DNA from: Eretmocerus hayati
Lineage: Eukaryota; Arthropoda; Insecta; Hymenoptera; Aphelinidae
Direction: 5' to 3'
DNA length: 64,000 bases
Assembly (NCBI GenBank): GCA_029851415.1
Contig: CM056742.1
Coordinates: forward strand, 113,648,246 to 113,712,245
Shown one piece after another: positions 13,175 through 24,200 of the stretch (within the stretch, counting starts at the first letter, position 1; every line of letters begins with the position of its first letter). The notes below the pieces were generated by a model. It was not told the DNA's origin, did not search any database, and saw only the letters and a list, made by a program, of their open reading frames with translations. The position numbers and the translations under genes were made by a program.

Positions 13175-15676
13175 AACTACATACATAGTAGTCCCAATAG
13201 ATTTGAACGCTGGAAGATTTTGCAATGTAAATCAATTCTGGACAAACTCGTATGTATAGCTCCTTCGGAAACTCGTTGGCTAGCTTACTATCAAGTTATG
13301 CTCAGAATTTACTGCAGATGGCCATCCATGGAAGTGTATTTCAAGGAAGAAATAACTTCGGAAAGCACAGCAAATTCTGATGAAGTCCTTCTTTATAAAT
13401 ATTTCAGCAACCCTGTGAATAAAATGTACCACAGATTTTTACTAGATGCTTATTCTCGTTTATGCTTGGTGAACACAGAACTACAGAAATCAACGCCATC
13501 AATCTCAGAAGAGCAGTATATTGTTTGCAAGCTTTATACTAACTTGCTCAGCATGTATGTGAGGCCATCCTGCATGAACAGCACTACTGACGTCAGCAAG
13601 ATTGATCCAAAGGATAAAAACACTTTCAGACCAACTAATAGGATGATACTTCCAGACGATGTGAAAACAATGCTTGAGGAATCGTCGTTGAGCTCTCCAG
13701 ACAAAAGGAACTTTAGAAAGAATTGCCGAGCATTTTTGGTTGAATTATGCACAAGTTTCAGGAAACGCTTTGATTTCAGCAATGAAAACATGCTTGAAAT
13801 GCGTTTCTTTCATCCAAAAAATGCTTTGAGCCTGCAGTTCCGAGTGGAGCAAGGTCCGGGCCTGGATAAAATATTTGAGCAAGTACCGTTGTTGAATCGG
13901 CCTGAAAAAGATACGAGTCCTCATCAATTTCAAGAACTCGTCAACGGCGAATGGGAGGCCTTGGCTCTACACGAATTTCCGGAAGATATCACACGGGAAG
14001 ACTGTCAGGATATTTTTTGGAGAAAAATTAGAGATTATGTCGAAATCGATGGACGTCGTCCCTTTGCTCGAGTAGGGCAGCTAGCACTGAATGCTTTGTG
14101 CATTCCCAATTCTAATGCAGAACCAGAACGTGTTTGGAGTATATTGGGTATTCAGAAAACCAAGTTTAGAGGTAGAATGCTGTTTAAGACGCTTCGTGGC
14201 GGTATGCTTTCTAATCAATGTGTGAAAGATAGGGGTGGATGCGATAATTTTGAACCAACGTATAACATGTATTTACGCATGGCCTTGAATTTGAATGATG
14301 AGGTGAAAGATAAGAGGACTATACAAGATTCTTCTAAGTACAAAAATACAGAGATGACCGACGAATACTTACAGCGGTGTAGAGAGGCGGAAAATTTCAG
14401 ACATGAGCTGACCAAGAAGATGAAGTTGAGGGATGAATATTTCAAGCACAATGATGACGATTATCAGTCAGATGTCTCAATCGGCAGCGATAACGGAGTA
14501 GAAATGCATCACCAAAAAATTCACACATTGCTAGACACCGATTCCCACGCACTGAACGACACTCAAAATACCCAGGAGTGCAGTCAAGAGATTGCGCCGG
14601 GAAGTGGTCAATCCAGATGTGTTCCTCGAGCAAGCTCCACTCTGAGCCTCCATGAATCTACTGCCCGATCGACTTCGACCGCATCACAAGTTCCTCTTTT
14701 CAATGTCACGCGGCAAACCTCTAGTAGAGTCCGATCTCGAAACCGTCGCCGAGGATCAATAGCCACAGCATCAGACGACTCCCTTCAGCAATTGCCAAAT
14801 GGGTTGATAAATAATTGCGAGTATTATATGAAACCATTGATTTATCGACGTCCTTTAGACGAAGAAGATTCAACACAACCCTATGTAGTTGCCACAGTGC
14901 AACTAACGAGCGAAACCAAGTTGTTCGTGGGCTCAGAGGACTACCAGTCATTAGCTCCATCCACGGGGCTAACTGGAGCCGTGATCGATGTCATAGTGGT
15001 AATTCTCAGTAGATCATGGACCTCGGAGTGCATGGCTATGCGGACCACTGATACGTTCCTCTTTTTTGAAGACTATCCTCGAGCCAGCGAATGGTTCCGA
15101 ATGAATTTACCTGCGTCTGGCAAAATTCTCTTGCCATATGTGAACGGTGGCCATTGGCGTTTGTTCCTCATTGACTTGGATGATCATACTTATTCACTGC
15201 TGGATCCTTTTTTCCACACTCAATCCGAGATGCAAAACGAGATTGATAGGGTGACACTCTATTTCAAGAGATTCATCAGCCACTGTCGGGATCTTTGTAT
15301 CCAGAACTCGCTCACTGCTATCGATGATTGGAGCTTTAAATGGATAACAGATCCAAGAAAGTATCAAGAAGATGGATTCAACTGTGGACCTCTTGTGATC
15401 GAAATGATGGATAAGTATGGCAGAGGGATCCCTTTTGATCCAGGCTTCAATCCAAATGCAGTGCGACCGATTTTTGCCAAGATGATCCTCCAATGCTCCA
15501 TGCGGATGAGCAACTGCTGCATAATTTGCTGTAGAGCCAAGGGAAATCAAACACTAGCGAGCACCTGTAAAGTCTGCACAAGATTCATTCATCACCGCTG
15601 CGTCAATCATTTTCTACCGAAAGAAAATGACGTTTGTCATGTTTGCTGTGCATTTATTAGCCGTGGACGAAGGTGA
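13175..15676 (+). CDS. hAT transposase C-terminal half fused to a Ulp1-like (C48) protease and a PHD-like finger
   Basis: The frame is open from the codon after the TAA at 13172 to the stop at 15676. Counting from the leucine codon at 13220, there are four parts. (1) Transposase helical region with PSETRWLAYYQVMLR near the start. (2) A hAT C-terminal dimerisation block at ~285-335 with AEPERVWSILGIQKTKFRG, where the glutamate of ER is the likely third catalytic acid. (3) A low-complexity linker at ~410-540. (4) A Ulp1/SENP-type peptidase with His in GGHWRLFLID (~645), Asp in LLDP (~662) and Cys in DGFNCGPLV (~722), the order expected for a C48 triad. The last ~60 residues hold eight or more Cys/His (CCIICC, CKVC, HHRC, CHVCC), like a PHD/RING finger. 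The fused Ulp1 and finger are an unusual cargo for a hAT protein. A SUMO- or ubiquitin-like substrate is only inference. Confidence 0.75.
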   Translation, partial: NYIHSSPNRFERWKILQCKSILDKLVCIAPSETRWLAYYQVMLRIYCRWPSMEVYFKEEITSESTANSDEVLLYKYFSNPVNKMYHRFLLDAYSRLCLVNTELQKSTPSISEEQYIVCKLYTNLLSMYVRPSCMNSTTDVSKIDPKDKNTFRPTNRMILPDDVKTMLEESSLSSPDKRNFRKNCRAFLVELCTSFRKRFDFSNENMLEMRFFHPKNALSLQFRVEQGPGLDKIFEQVPLLNRPEKDTSPHQFQELVNGEWEALALHEFPEDITREDCQDIFWRKIRDYVEIDGRRPFARVGQLALNALCIPNSNAEPERVWSILGIQKTKFRGRMLFKTLRGGMLSNQCVKDRGGCDNFEPTYNMYLRMALNLNDEVKDKRTIQDSSKYKNTEMTDEYLQRCREAENFRHELTKKMKLRDEYFKHNDDDYQSDVSIGSDNGVEMHHQKIHTLLDTDSHALNDTQNTQECSQEIAPGSGQSRCVPRASSTLSLHESTARSTSTASQVPLFNVTRQTSSRVRSRNRRRGSIATASDDSLQQLPNGLINNCEYYMKPLIYRRPLDEEDSTQPYVVATVQLTSETKLFVGSEDYQSLAPSTGLTGAVIDVIVVILSRSWTSECMAMRTTDTFLFFEDYPRASEWFRMNLPASGKILLPYVNGGHWRLFLIDLDDHTYSLLDPFFHTQSEMQNEIDRVTLYFKRFISHCRDLCIQNSLTAIDDWSFKWITDPRKYQEDGFNCGPLVIEMMDKYGRGIPFDPGFNPNAVRPIFAKMILQCSMRMSNCCIICCRAKGNQTLASTCKVCTRFIHHRCVNHFLPKENDVCHVCCAFISRGRR

Positions 15677-18190
15677 ACGGGAGGTATGAGTGTCCATTTT
15701 CTGATATACTGAATTACTCAACTCATGCTCGATTTCTATTGATAAAACCGAATTAGGATACGGAAAAATGTATAGAAACGTATATTTGCCAGATGTAAAT
15801 TTTGCATGAATCTGAAAGATCTATTTGTTCTTATTCATCTTCAGAATCAGTTCAGACTATTCTTGGGTGTCTCAAATAAGATGGATAGTATTCTTGGAAT
15901 ACAAATCTATCGAGATATTATGATGAAAAAGACATCCAAACTCTATTTTCTCTACTCTGCAAGCCTTGCGGAAGCCATTGAAAAAATCTGAGAAGATAAT
16001 TTTTTTCACCAGTTTTACACCACACTCACGAAAATAACATTTATTGGAATATTTCATAGACACCCCCCCTACTCCTTGTGATAACAGCAGTGTGATAGAT
16101 GCTTCAAAATGTACAAGCTAACCATATCTAATGAATAGCTCATTGATACATCGATGATAGGCCCAAATGATGGACGAACATTCCATGTCTATAATTCACG
16201 GAATCTCACCAAACAAAGTGAAACTATCTAGCATCGCTAATACAGAAAAGTCTGTAGCTGCTTCGCAGATTGTGAACCGACCGTTACCAATGAAGAAGCT
16301 TTTGATTTACAAAAATCGGGGCTCATTCATAAATGCATAATATATAAGCTTCGCAATGAGTCTCCTTCCGAGATAATTCAGATGCTGGTAGAATATTGGT
16401 AGACTAGAATGGTGCATAACGCTGAGTTCCTATCCAAATAGAACAGTGCAACTTCAGAAATGACCGTTGAGGAATAGTAGATTTCGCACCGAGATTATGA
16501 GGTTGTAGCTCGCTTCTGCAGCGCTTGGTTCTCGAAAAATAATCGCTCGGAAGCGGGGAACCTCATGATCGAGGCGCGAATGCTATTTTATGCAATTTTG
16601 TGAGCACTCAAACATCGGAAAATTGCATAAGATTTAATAAAATCATTCGTTAAAGATCAAAGCTTCTGCCAAGATCAACGCCTTGCAGTCGACAGTAGAT
16701 GATGGAGTAGACGAAATTGGCAATCCCATCAAATGTCACGAATTCCGTCAGCCAGTGCCAACCCCGTCTTACATGATAGCGATTGCAGTTGGTGGATTAT
16801 TTTACGAGCAAATCGGGCCACGAGCAAGAATATAGACGTGATAAAAACTACTGGATGGAGTTTGGAGGAACTGAAACCATGTTGAAGCGACAGCAGAGAA
16901 AAATTGATAATCGTAGACTCGGGGTAATATTGCTTTTTATACTGATTACGATGATACGTTATCAAATGAACACTTCATTTTCCATCACGCTCTTTTGAAC
17001 ATGCTCTTTTATATGGATGTTGATCGGGATTAAATATGAGAAAACCGGTTTTAGGTTTTCTGCTGACACTCCCAACCATTTTTGCTATGCGTGGAATGAA
17101 CAATTGAGGTGACAAATTGATAACTCCCACGTTTTCAACCAGAGATTGTTCTTCTACTAACGCCTTGGCTCATGGAATCGCATCGTGGATCAGAAATTTA
17201 GCCACCAATGCTTCTTTCGAATATACCTTTTTGGATAAGCGTCTCACTTTTTGTCGCAAGAAATGTATTTGGAAGGATGTATGGTGCTGAATCACAACAC
17301 CTCAGTGCTCTAATGAGTTTTTAGAAGTTGGAAAATGAGGTGAGCCTCGTGTAAGAGTTATTGTCTGGCGGAAAATCAATTTATACTCACGAATTCACAG
17401 ATTAAATATTTGGGCGATAAGGAATCCTCCACGACTCTCGTGCTCAATTTAGTCGGAGTTTACTCTGATGATGCCTTCTCATCACATATGATTCTCGGCA
17501 CACATTATTATTCTACTAGGAAAAATTTGTAGAGGATTCCTATGCATTTGAACCATTTCTGCAAAAGTACTTGAAGATCTACAAGAATAAAGGTGTCAAT
17601 ACATTGCACTGAAAAGACAAGTTTTTTGAATTTTTCGAGATAAATTTGAGGGCATTATGCAATATCATCTCATATGTATTCGAACACTCGGATACGCAAT
17701 CTCGCTTACTTTCTATTCAATTACTCATTGAATATTTTGTGTACTGACAACTGCATAATATACGCAGGAAGTGTCTTAAGCAGCTGTACGTTCCATCAAG
17801 TGATGCCGTCTCCTTATTGCAGGAGACTGAAGTGGAGAAATGAACATCTAATTAGAAATGAGCGTTTTCAACGAACTAATCATGAGAGCTCGTCAAATCA
17901 TCGAATGAAATCAGTAGATGGGCTCCATATAGCGGTGGTCTTAAAAAAGAGTTCAGAAATCAGGTAATCTACATCTTCATTCGTGCGGTACTGGTCGTTT
18001 CTGAATCTTGGATTCTGTAGTTTGCAATTGTAATTTTCGCGACGTCAATTCAACCTTTTCAAAAATTAGATGGCAAATGATCATGGACTCTAGACGCGAT
18101 ATCAGTTCTTTTTGTCTTCGTCATGGCCACCATCAGCAGAATTGGAACATCTCTCGGGCCCTACCATATCTGTCTGATTTTCTATAGGCT
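15677..18190. other. 3' flank of the transposase region, unassigned
   Basis: No clear terminal repeat of the hAT element and no recognised protein. A donor-like GTGAGTATAAA lies on the minus strand near 17393. The same string occurs on the minus strand at about 20738 and 21698, a possible trace of related exons. Confidence 0.35.
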
Positions 18191-18448
18191 GGGGCCGTAT
18201 TCTAAATTGTGCGGGGAAATTTTACCGTAAAATTTGCCGGCATTGATGGCGCTCTGACGATATCCTGTAGAATTTGCCACTGTTGCTGCAGTTGGCCAGC
18301 GTTTCATAATAGCATTGCCGATAGCATTTGCCCTAAAAAAGATGGCACACCGCCCCAGCAATCTGCAGCAACAGACGTAAATTTTACTGGTTACCGGTAG
18401 AGCGCAACCTATGCCGGCAAATTTACCGCAAAATTCAGAGTACAGCCC
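18191..18448. mobile_element. Small MITE with ~60-bp terminal inverted repeats
   Basis: The left end begins GGGGCCGTATTCTAAATT. The reversed right end begins GGGCTGTACTCTGAATTTT, and both continue into a shared TTTGCCGGCAT and GCGCTC block. Inner parts also pair (tgttgctgcag). The G-rich ends recall Harbinger/ISL2EU-type MITEs, but I see no convincing target duplication, so the family is uncertain. Confidence 0.6.
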
Positions 18449-18785
18449 ATGGTATGCATTTCGGTATAGCAAGATGCAGAAGCCGTTCATTTTCGGTGGA
18501 TCAAAATAAAAAAAATTGATCTTTGGAATGCTCGCCAGACTTCATTGGAGAATTAATACTATACAATGCAACCAAAGAGAGGATGAGTCCTTCCTAGTAT
18601 GATATTAGCGCTCGAAGTGCAGACCAGAGCCATGAAAACCGGAGGGGGCCGTTTTGCTCCCGATTTGCGTACTTCACTCTCAACTGTGAGGGAACGGAAA
18701 CGGGTCAATTACATTTCGCGAAGCAAAGTAAAACCCGGCTTGTAGGCCTAAGTTAGAGAATAGTACATTACGTGTCGAGTGCTGT

Positions 18786-18866
18786 AAACATTTTTTCCTT
18801 CGGGAAACCGGGCTGGACGTGGACGAAGGCAAAGTCCAGCTTGGTTTTCCTGAAGGAAAAATGTTT
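18786..18866. repeat. Hairpin of ~33-bp arms
   Basis: AAACATTTTTTCCTTC... pairs with ...GAAGGAAAAATGTTT around a 15-nt loop, with GTCC/GGAC closing the inner end. The stem is imperfect but strong. Confidence 0.7.
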
Positions 18867-18884
18867 CCGCACGAGACGCGTATG

Positions 18885-18959
18885 CAGTTTTATACGTCTG
18901 TACGCAGAAACAGCTTGTTTCCAAACTCGCTGTTTCTACGTATGGGCGTATAAAAGCTG
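18885..18959. repeat. Second adjacent hairpin
   Basis: The sequence from cagttttatacg to acgcagaaacagc pairs with gctgtttctacgt through cgtataaaagctg. It lies 18 bp after the preceding hairpin, so the two may be parts of one structured element. Confidence 0.65.
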
Positions 18960-19970
18960 ATTCTTCAAAATATTCCCAACCCTTTGTGCATCTCACATTG
19001 ATGCTAGATCAATAGATGGAAATCCTGATTTGATCGTTTACTGAAAGCAGAAATTTTAAATTCGGAATTCATCGGGTAAATTGTACTTCCTGAATCTATC
19101 TGATCCAGACGATTTGTTTAAATAATCGCTCGTTACAGAAGGGATTTTTTGGACGTTGCGAATTAAGGCCATGTATCAACCCTGCAATTATTACACTGCG
19201 ACGAACCCACGGTATATTTCCTCCAGAAATAATGTCAATGCTGTCTTGATTTGAAGAGTATATCTTTTAGAAGTAGTTGTGCATTCCGAGAACTCGGAGA
19301 AGTCTTTGATGACGAGCATGATCTCTGATCGTATCGTCGGGAATATAGTTCATCAACTATTTCAGTTCTTAATGAAAAAACAATGTCCTTTCTCAGCATG
19401 AAATGTTGATTCTAAGAATAATTTCCTTTCAGATTCGAGTAGCTCTATCAACTCCAAGGATCTAGATCGAAAGAAACGAAGGCTGTGAATTTCACTACAT
19501 TCCCGAAGAACATTGAAATGTGTGCGCTATCTCTTCAGAGAAGATTGAGCTTAGGAAGAAAAGCGTCGACAGGCCATTTTCATATAACTTTGCTTTTACA
19601 GACAAAATGATGATCATACGTCTCTCGAGGAATCGCTACCGAATATAGGTACCTAGACTTCGGGGAATAGTGAAGATTAGACTCTCTACAGTATCGAACA
19701 TCAGTGTTATAGTAGTGTCCGAGTACACTAATTTTATACTATTTTTACACGAATTTATGCAATTATGCTTCTCAATTCCATGTATTATATGACTTAAATG
19801 TGATATATTTTTGGTGAAATTTGGTTGACTATTGATTGATCACTATCTACTTTCTATTCAATTACGTCAAAACGTAAGTCTTTCAGTTACTTGGGTGACA
19901 CATGATCCAATTTGTGTCATTTAAGTCTCAATCGTTTGGTTTGAATGCAGCCATCTCCTTTAATGTACTC
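18960..19970. other. Unassigned AT-rich DNA
   Basis: Nothing recognisable; only short frames on both strands. Confidence 0.4.
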
Positions 19971-20759
19971 TGGAATATAAACATCACACAATATATTCAG
20001 ATGCTGTATGAGATATCCTCTTTGAAAGTTGATTTTGAGGGCTCTTTACACTGCTTTTAGGATCAGCTACATTAAATGATCACTTTTGAGAGACAAGGAA
20101 AAAACCATTGGACTTTGTTCTATGTTACTCTTCAGCCAGTTGAAGAATATACACTTTTTCATATTTCAACTGACAAAGAATACAGAGCATGATATCAAGT
20201 CAAAACAAACTTTGCTACTTCGCAGTAATCTACTAGAATCGAGTACAAATTGATACAACACGAAATGGAATGCAGAAGCTATCAATCTCTCAAAAAATTA
20301 TCACACACCTTGGATTGATACATTAGAGTTATGAAGGTGTACAAAGCTCAACTTGCTTCCTAATTAATGTGAGGTCTATCAATAGACTGGATTTATGAAA
20401 TTGAACCGTGAGTCCAGAATGCTATTGTGGAATGGAACCTTGCTGACCATATCCTCCACCTCTACCCATCATATCCAGGTCTTTCGTTCGACATGAATTA
20501 GAGAAATTTGATGATTTGCCTATGTTTACTAGAATGCAGATCATCTTGATTTGTTCTCTTCAAGATATAATTATTCAAAGACTGTAAATTGCATATCCTC
20601 ATTTCATGCCAACTAGAAATAGAAAGGACAAGTTATTCAAGATCATGTGAGCCATATTTTTTCAGAAACAAAGTCTTAGCTAACCAGATCTGTCAAAGCT
20701 CTCTGGCTTTTGTGACACATATTGTCGGATATTTATGTTTATACTCACCAGTAACACAT
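19971..20759. repeat. Right arm of the ~0.79-kb inverted repeat (partner 1-790)
   Basis: Reverse complement of 1-790, starting at tggaatataaac and running through the donor-like gtttatactcaccagtaac. The homologous sequence on the other side is cut off by the window start, so the true outer edge of the arm may lie to the right of 20759. Confidence 0.8.
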
Positions 20760-20787
20760 CAAATCTGCAGTCACTTTGGCAAACAAG
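20498..20787 (-). other. Putative two-exon piece of a host gene (minus strand)
   Basis: On the minus strand a 39-nt exon candidate (20787-20749) lies between a ttcttacag acceptor and a CTG|GTGAGT donor. It joins in phase, through a 136-nt intron ending in tttctatttctag, to a frame running from 20612 to a TAA at 20500-20498. The joined frame is 50 codons with no stop. The second exon and both splice sites are also present in the inverted copy at 1-263. I do not recognise the peptide. Chance cannot be excluded because the exons are short. Further frames upstream on this strand (21473-20978) might belong to the same gene. Confidence 0.2.
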
Positions 20788-22506
20788 CTGTAAGAAGTGC
20801 ACGATACTTCAGTATTTGAAAGACAGAATGACGATCTTCAGTTCTCGATTCAGAGACAGTACATCACAGCAAGAAATTGCAAATCAAAAAAAATATAGGA
20901 CAGCAGTATTTACCAAGTGCTTAGTAATGCTCAAGAATGAATCCAATCTGCTGATCTTCCAACAATCCATGGTCATCTTACTGAAGGGGCCTAACTTTGA
21001 GTTTCATAATGACTGAAAGCTGCATGAATGAAGATTCTAGTCGTTTCAAGTCACCAATTACACTCTTAGTTCTGAGGAATTCTGGAGAGTTGCCATCGCC
21101 AGTTTGTGTCAATTTTAGTTCTGAGCCTCTTCTTCGACAAGCATTTCTTTTTTTTTCCACACAGTTTCAATCGGTAGCCATCACAGGTATCCATGTTTTA
21201 TTGACAACTCAATCTGTGGAAAATTATCAATGAGTCGTCCACAGGGTTGAGATCCAGTTGTTAAATACATCATTTCTAAAAAACTCAGAGAACACGCATC
21301 AATTTGATTATTTTTCTGGAGGTCACTAATGGTGCTTTTGTACAAGTCGAAACCTCCATTATAATCCAATCTCTTAATCTGGGATTTGGCAAAGTTCTGA
21401 TGAGTTTACGCATCCAGTGGATCAAAACAAAGGCAATGGAATGGTACAATTGAGCAGCTAGTTTTGAATACAAAGTACAAGAGGTTCGGAACTTGAAGTC
21501 TGATTCCTGCTATATATTGAGGAATTTCTCTGTCCGAGAACTTATGTATCCAATCCGATATTTTCCCAAATTTTTTATGTCCTATATTATAATATCAAAT
21601 ATGTCAGAAGGGATAAATTCAGAGGTGAATAGTTGCATGCATCTCTTCGTAAGTAGCAATAGCTATGAACAGATTTTAGACTAGAAATTCATTTATACTC
21701 ACCCACAGCACAGTATCTAATATTTAAGGAACACAGCAGCCGCTCTCAAATTGGCGAGCTCGAAACCTGCTAATTCAGCTCTTGAATAAGAGATTGAAAG
21801 AATCTCGACAATAACACTATTTATCATAAAACTGCACTCGCGATTTCTCCAGCATCGCATTGTAGCTGACTCTACGAAAATGCTACACTTAATCGAAACG
21901 ATCTAAAATCGTGAGTACTTTTTAAAGACGCGAAAGATGATGTCGCGATGAGACATAACCGCGGTGCTGTTATATTTTATATTTTATATGATTATCGCTC
22001 AACATGTGCTCAACGCGGGGCCGTGTCAATCAAAACACTGCGACCTAACCTCACACTTCGACCGCAAACTCAAAGACGACGAGAGCCACGTGTGTTTTGG
22101 ATCCGTCTGCTCGGGGCTTTGGCACCAGACCGATCAATATAGTAATTTCCGGTGAAAGTGCCAAACAAAAATAAAACTAGCATCAACGCTGGTGCTCGGG
22201 CGCGCGTGAGCCAGACCGTGAGGTGGGGAGGATATGGGGAGATCGATATCGATGCGACTGATATGAAGTGAGCAGCGCTCATCACCCGCCTCATTGGCGC
22301 CGAAATTCGAATACGATATTATACGACACCCATAGATCATTCTTCTCCAAGCACCGCGTACTCTGACGTTGCACTTTTTTCCCGATGATTTTCATCGTTC
22401 TACCCATTTTCATCTCCTTAATATCATGCCAAGGTTGACAAAGTTTCTTGGTATAGTTCATAAAAGCGCTTCTTAAGAATTCTTTTTACTCTTACTCATT
22501 TCAGTG
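20788..22506. other. Unassigned DNA, possible minus-strand exons
   Basis: Minus-strand frames of about 60 codons occur around 20978-21473, and another donor-like GTGAGTATAAA lies near 21698 on the minus strand. A moderately GC-rich patch at 21950-22290 holds no recognisable protein. Confidence 0.3.
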
Positions 22507-22918
22507 TTGATACCAAATTCTATTAAGATTTGTGAAACAGTGTTCAAGTAAAGTTTTGTTTCAGAACAGAAAGATATCCATCAAAGACTTCAATTTGATC
22601 ATCTCTTTACCCACTTCATCGAAATTCCGTCTCAACCAAACAATAGATACCATCGAAAAACCCCCAGTCTAGATGGCCTAAATCGCTCTGAACAGCTTTC
22701 TCTAAAGAATCACTAAAAAAATAGTACAAAATTTCTTTTAATCGAAGACTTACTTATACGCTATTCTGAATCGATTGGTTGATACCAAACTGTATTACAA
22801 TTTGTAAGACATTTTTCAAATGAAGTTTTTCTTCAGAAAAAAAAGATATTTATCAAGAACTTCAATTTGATCATCTCTTTACCCACTTCATGTAAATTTC
22901 GTCTGAACCGAATGGTAC
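22507..22918 (+). repeat. Direct repeat, two copies of ~135 bp spaced 272 bp apart
   Basis: Segments starting with ttgataccaaa at 22507 and 22779 align for about 135 bp, sharing caatttgatcatctcttta and a ccgtctcaacc/cgtctgaacc end. Divergence is near 15-20%. Confidence 0.65.
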
Positions 22919-23559
22919 GGAATGACGCAGAAGTCTTCAGGTCATTTTTGCCAACGAAGTTCTTTGTCGAGCTATTTAAAGTCCAAGGATTAGAGATTTC
23001 GGAGAGAGTTACGGAAGTATTGCAAGAGTTGTTAGAGAATAGTCGAGAGAGTCTCCCAAGAGCTTTTCAATTACCTCGAAAGGGCTCTCAGGGGACCCCA
23101 TAACACCTTGCATGAAACTCTCTCAAGAGTTCTTGGGAGATGTTCGAAGAGTTTTCTGATAATCAAATAGCCTATGCTCAGAGAATGTAACAGGATTGAA
23201 ATTCGGCAGTACCCGAGGAGTTCCCAGAAATTTTTGAAAATATTCGCGAAAATTCTCGAGAGAGAGAGAGAGCTCGTAAATAAAGTTGCAGTGAAAGCTC
23301 TCGTTTGGGGATTCAATCACTTTCTAACGTTGTTTTCGACTTCCAATGGCATCGAAGTTACAAAAACTCCACAAGAGAGTGTCAACATAGAATCTTCAAT
23401 GGCGTGGAACTCGCGTGAAAGGGTTTGAAAATGTTGACAAATTCCTGACGAAGTTAATTTCATATTTCAAGCTAAATCATTGGAAAAGGTAACTTGGAAC
23501 AAGACTTCAGACCCAACAATGTTGGGTATATCGTTCTCTCGTGGAATATTTAATAGGTG
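22919..23559. other. Unassigned DNA with short GA-rich tract
   Basis: Contains a short (GA)n near 23262-23272 and purine-rich ctctcaagag-like motifs on both strands. No gene is recognised. Confidence 0.35.
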
Positions 23560-24200
23560 CTGTGTCAAGCGCGAGTTATTTGATCGGATAGTTGCAACAA
23601 TCGCCGCGAGCGGGCTAGGGGTCAATGCAGCTATTGATGCGGGAAGCTAATCGCTTGACCTAGGGGCTCTCGACTCTCGTTTGCTTCTTCGCGGTGGCGT
23701 GCGGCGGCTATGCGAGCATAAGCGATCCGTGTCATGTCGGGGCACTGCACCGCTTCTCATCCCTCTATAAAAGTCGCGCAAGGGTGCGCATTCGGGGGTG
23801 TGGGGCATGCGCATGACCGTTGCAGCAGCAGCAGCGTCGACCAGCAGAGCAAGCGAGTCGGGCCGCGGGCGCTGCCAGGCGCCGCCAGTGCAAACGCGAA
23901 AGCGAAGCTGGCCCGAGGGTGTGATGCTGGCCGGCGGCGCGGAGGACTCGAGCGAGTCAATCGATCGCCTCGACAAAGATGACGACGGGGCCGGTGGCGG
24001 TGATGACGGTGACGCTCGTGGCGCTGAATACGGGCAGTCCCAGCCTGTTGAGGGCCTCAGAAGGCGTAAGGTTATACGCGCCGCAAAGGAGACCTTCGAC
24101 AAGGGTGGGTATACGCTCCGGTAGCTATTCAAGAAACACGATAACCACGCGGTGCAATCGATCTGCCCCGTGAACCGTGCACCCTTGCGCACAAAGACAG
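23560..24200. promoter_or_regulatory. GC-rich island with TATA-box-like element; possible promoter or first exon
   Basis: Base composition jumps to well above 55% GC in an otherwise ~36% GC window, with many CpG. A TATAAAAG sits at 23766-23773 on the plus strand. About 40 bp downstream an ATG (23807) opens a 106-codon frame with Ala, Gly and Asp runs, ending at 24124. On the minus strand, a tttcttgaatag acceptor-like site near 24122 precedes a hydrophobic frame (24120 to about 23968) containing LNRLGLPVFS and TGPVVIFVEA. No family is recognised for either strand. A promoter with a first exon, an exon of an unknown membrane protein, or an inserted GC-rich fragment are all possible. Confidence 0.3.

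Noticed and set aside
1..20759. Polinton/Maverick-type giant element
   Set aside because: No DNA polymerase B, integrase, ATPase or capsid-like frames occur between the inverted arms, and the only Ulp1-like protease is fused to a hAT transposase.
23647..24192. 181-codon minus-strand frame in the GC island
   Set aside because: High GC removes stop codons; the peptide is compositionally biased (Ser, Pro, Arg) and a different minus-strand frame looks more protein-like.
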